DNA of 64,000 nt from positions 1-64,000 of the forward strand of contig JAENZE010000005.1 in NCBI GenBank assembly GCA_016841425.1, in the 5' to 3' direction. Positions within the stretch are counted from its first letter, which is position 1. Each line of letters begins with the position of its first letter. This document shows positions 62,741-64,000 of the stretch, piece after piece. The translations under genes and the position numbers were made by a program. The notes below the pieces were generated by a model. It was not told the DNA's origin, did not search any database, and saw only the letters and a list, made by a program, of their open reading frames with translations. This stretch comes from Syntrophomonas sp. (GTDB taxonomy: Bacteria > Bacillota > Syntrophomonadia > Syntrophomonadales > Syntrophomonadaceae).

Positions 62741-64000
62741 TTAACCTCCTGTTTGGTTTCCGGCACTATCGATATCTTCCAATAACTTTTCCCATTCTTG
62801 ATAAGCCGCATTTAATTCCCTTTTAATATTTTCGTATTCATCCAGGCAGTATTTAGCCTTTTCCTGATCGCTGTATACACCGGGGCTGACCATCAATTCC
62901 TCGGTTTCGTCTTTTCTCTTTTCCAGGTAGTGTATCTTTTCTTCCAATTTACTTAATCGATTATCGAGCATTTTTCTATTCCTCTCTGCTTCCTTCTGTT
63001 TCAACCTGAATTCCTGTTGCTCGCTTATTTTTTCGTTACCTTTACTTTGCTCATGGACCGAATTAGTTTCCAATTGCCGTCTCTTTTCTGTATAATAGCT
63101 GTAGTTGCCAGCGTAATTCTGCAGTCCACTATTGTATATCGCTGCTACCCGGCTGGCCACCCGATCTATCAGGTAGCGGTCATGAGACACCAGGAGCACC
63201 GTTCCCGAATATTCCTCAAGCATTTCTTCCACTGCCTGTCGGCTTTCTATATCCAGATGATTGGTCGGCTCATCCAGTATTAAGAAGTTGGCCCCGCTTA
63301 AAAGAACTTTAAGTATAGCCAGACGTCCCTTTTCACCGCCGCTTAAATCTCCTACCTTTTTAAATACCTCATCGCCTCTGAACAACATCCTTCCCAGCAG
63401 GCTGCGAGCCCGGGCGGCCAGAATATTTGAATTGGATACTATTTCTTCCAACACGGTATTGGCGGGCTCCAGATCCTCATACTGCTGGGCAAAATAAGCA
63501 ATTTTCACCCGACTCCCTATCCTTACCGATCCTTCGTCAACCTGTACTAGTCCGTTTATTATTTTTAACAGGGTAGTCTTACCACAGCCGTTAGGTCCAA
63601 TCAAAGCTACTTTCTCGCCTTTGTAAAGATCAAAATCCAGCCGGGTAAAAAGATGTAAATTTCCATATGACTTGGATACTTCCCGCAGACCGAGAACATC
63701 CTGCCCGCTCTCATAATCCAGCGACAGATCCCAAACACCTATAGTGGCAGTATTCTGTGGCCTTTCCAGGACTTCCAACCTCTCCAGGCGAGTTTCCCGG
63801 CCCCGGGCTTGCTTGGACTTAATTCCTGCTTTAAATCTTCTGATGTATTCCTCGGTATCCTTGATATATTCCTGCTGTTTTTCATAAGCTCTCTTTTCGG
63901 CCTCTTCCTCAACCGCTTTCAATTTCAAATAGTTGGAATAATTACCCGGATATGATTTAAGCTGGCCGTTTGCTAATTGGATTATTCTGCTGGCCACCCG
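62741..64000 (-). CDS. ABC-F family ATPase, partial
   Basis: The C-terminal ~419 residues of an ABC-F protein; the gene continues beyond the right edge of the window. The visible part begins inside the first ATPase domain end (VASRIIQLANGQ, the ABC-F signature end) with the linker and then ATPase 2: Walker A GPNGCGKTTLLK, DLSGGEKGRLAI signature, and FLILDEPTNHLD. A coiled-coil C-terminus follows. ABC-F proteins act on ribosomes, in translation or antibiotic protection. Its stop lies next to the hflX ribosome site, so the two are coupled. Confidence 0.93.
   Translation of the reverse strand, partial: RVASRIIQLANGQLKSYPGNYSNYLKLKAVEEEAEKRAYEKQQEYIKDTEEYIRRFKAGIKSKQARGRETRLERLEVLERPQNTATIGVWDLSLDYESGQDVLGLREVSKSYGNLHLFTRLDFDLYKGEKVALIGPNGCGKTTLLKIINGLVQVDEGSVRIGSRVKIAYFAQQYEDLEPANTVLEEIVSNSNILAARARSLLGRMLFRGDEVFKKVGDLSGGEKGRLAILKVLLSGANFLILDEPTNHLDIESRQAVEEMLEEYSGTVLLVSHDRYLIDRVASRVAAIYNSGLQNYAGNYSYYTEKRRQLETNSVHEQSKGNEKISEQQEFRLKQKEAERNRKMLDNRLSKLEEKIHYLEKRKDETEELMVSPGVYSDQEKAKYCLDEYENIKRELNAAYQEWEKLLEDIDSAGNQTGG

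Noticed and set aside
1-64000. CRISPR arrays, rRNA and tRNA genes
   Set aside because: I looked for regularly spaced repeats and for tRNA-like cloverleaf or rRNA sequence and saw none.

Overview
The window looks like chromosome from a low-to-mid-GC, syntrophic or fermentative Firmicute. The best match I can infer is Syntrophomonadaceae (Syntrophomonas-like). The evidence is strong Shine-Dalgarno sites (AGGAGG), monoderm-style Tad pili without a secretin, a sigma-54-controlled beta-oxidation operon with a CoA-transferase, a TAXI-TRAP transporter, ABC-F, HflX and PepF. Taxonomy is inference from gene content.

Layout. 1-481 has no gene, then a DUF192 gene. 1091-8480 (minus strand) is a complete Tad/Flp type IVc pilus operon: flp, prepilin peptidase, tadE, tadG, cpaB, cpaE, cpaF, tadB, tadC. 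8934-13885 is an accessory pilus region. It holds a prealbumin-fold lipoprotein gene broken by a TGA right after the lipobox Cys, two more Flp-like pilins, an unknown gene, and a second TadG-like protein with an NGN-repeat C-terminus. The pilin pair lies between mirrored short repeats. 14001-15161 is an rRNA methyltransferase gene. 15331-25410 is envelope-sugar biosynthesis: a GT-C enzyme, an FAD oxidoreductase, GtrA, GalE, ManC, phosphomannomutase, a GT4 and an alpha/alpha-barrel protein. A ParE/Phd toxin-antitoxin pair follows. 26454-38045 is a visibly AT-richer, tightly overlapping operon: CDP-dideoxyhexose genes rfbF-rfbG-rfbH, then a thiamine-diphosphate enzyme, an HpcH/HpaI aldolase, a HAD phosphatase, an RfbJ-like reductase, GtrA, a GT2 and two membrane GT-C-like proteins. 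On its far side is a 1175-residue GT + GH130 fusion that fits with the ManC/phosphomannomutase/GT4 group, so the AT-rich block may interrupt an older mannose pathway.

42053-52646 holds PepF, a TAXI-TRAP uptake operon, a FetAB/YbbLM-like ABC pair, a cell-wall-binding protein, DUF502 and a flavin reductase. 53004-58525 (minus strand) is a butyrate/beta-oxidation operon: hbd, a crotonase C-terminal scar, thiolase, acyl-CoA dehydrogenase and CoA-transferase. A perfect -24/-12 promoter precedes it. Upstream lies the gene for a sigma-54 activator with four near-identical PAS domains, the probable regulator. The window closes with hflX and a partial ABC-F ATPase.

Most notable points are the possible branched CDP-sugar pathway, the sigma-54 circuit, the crotonase scar, the in-frame TGA at the lipobox, two genes (pmm, hflX) with strong ribosome sites but no ATG/GTG/TTG at the expected start, and the mirrored repeats around the pilin pair.
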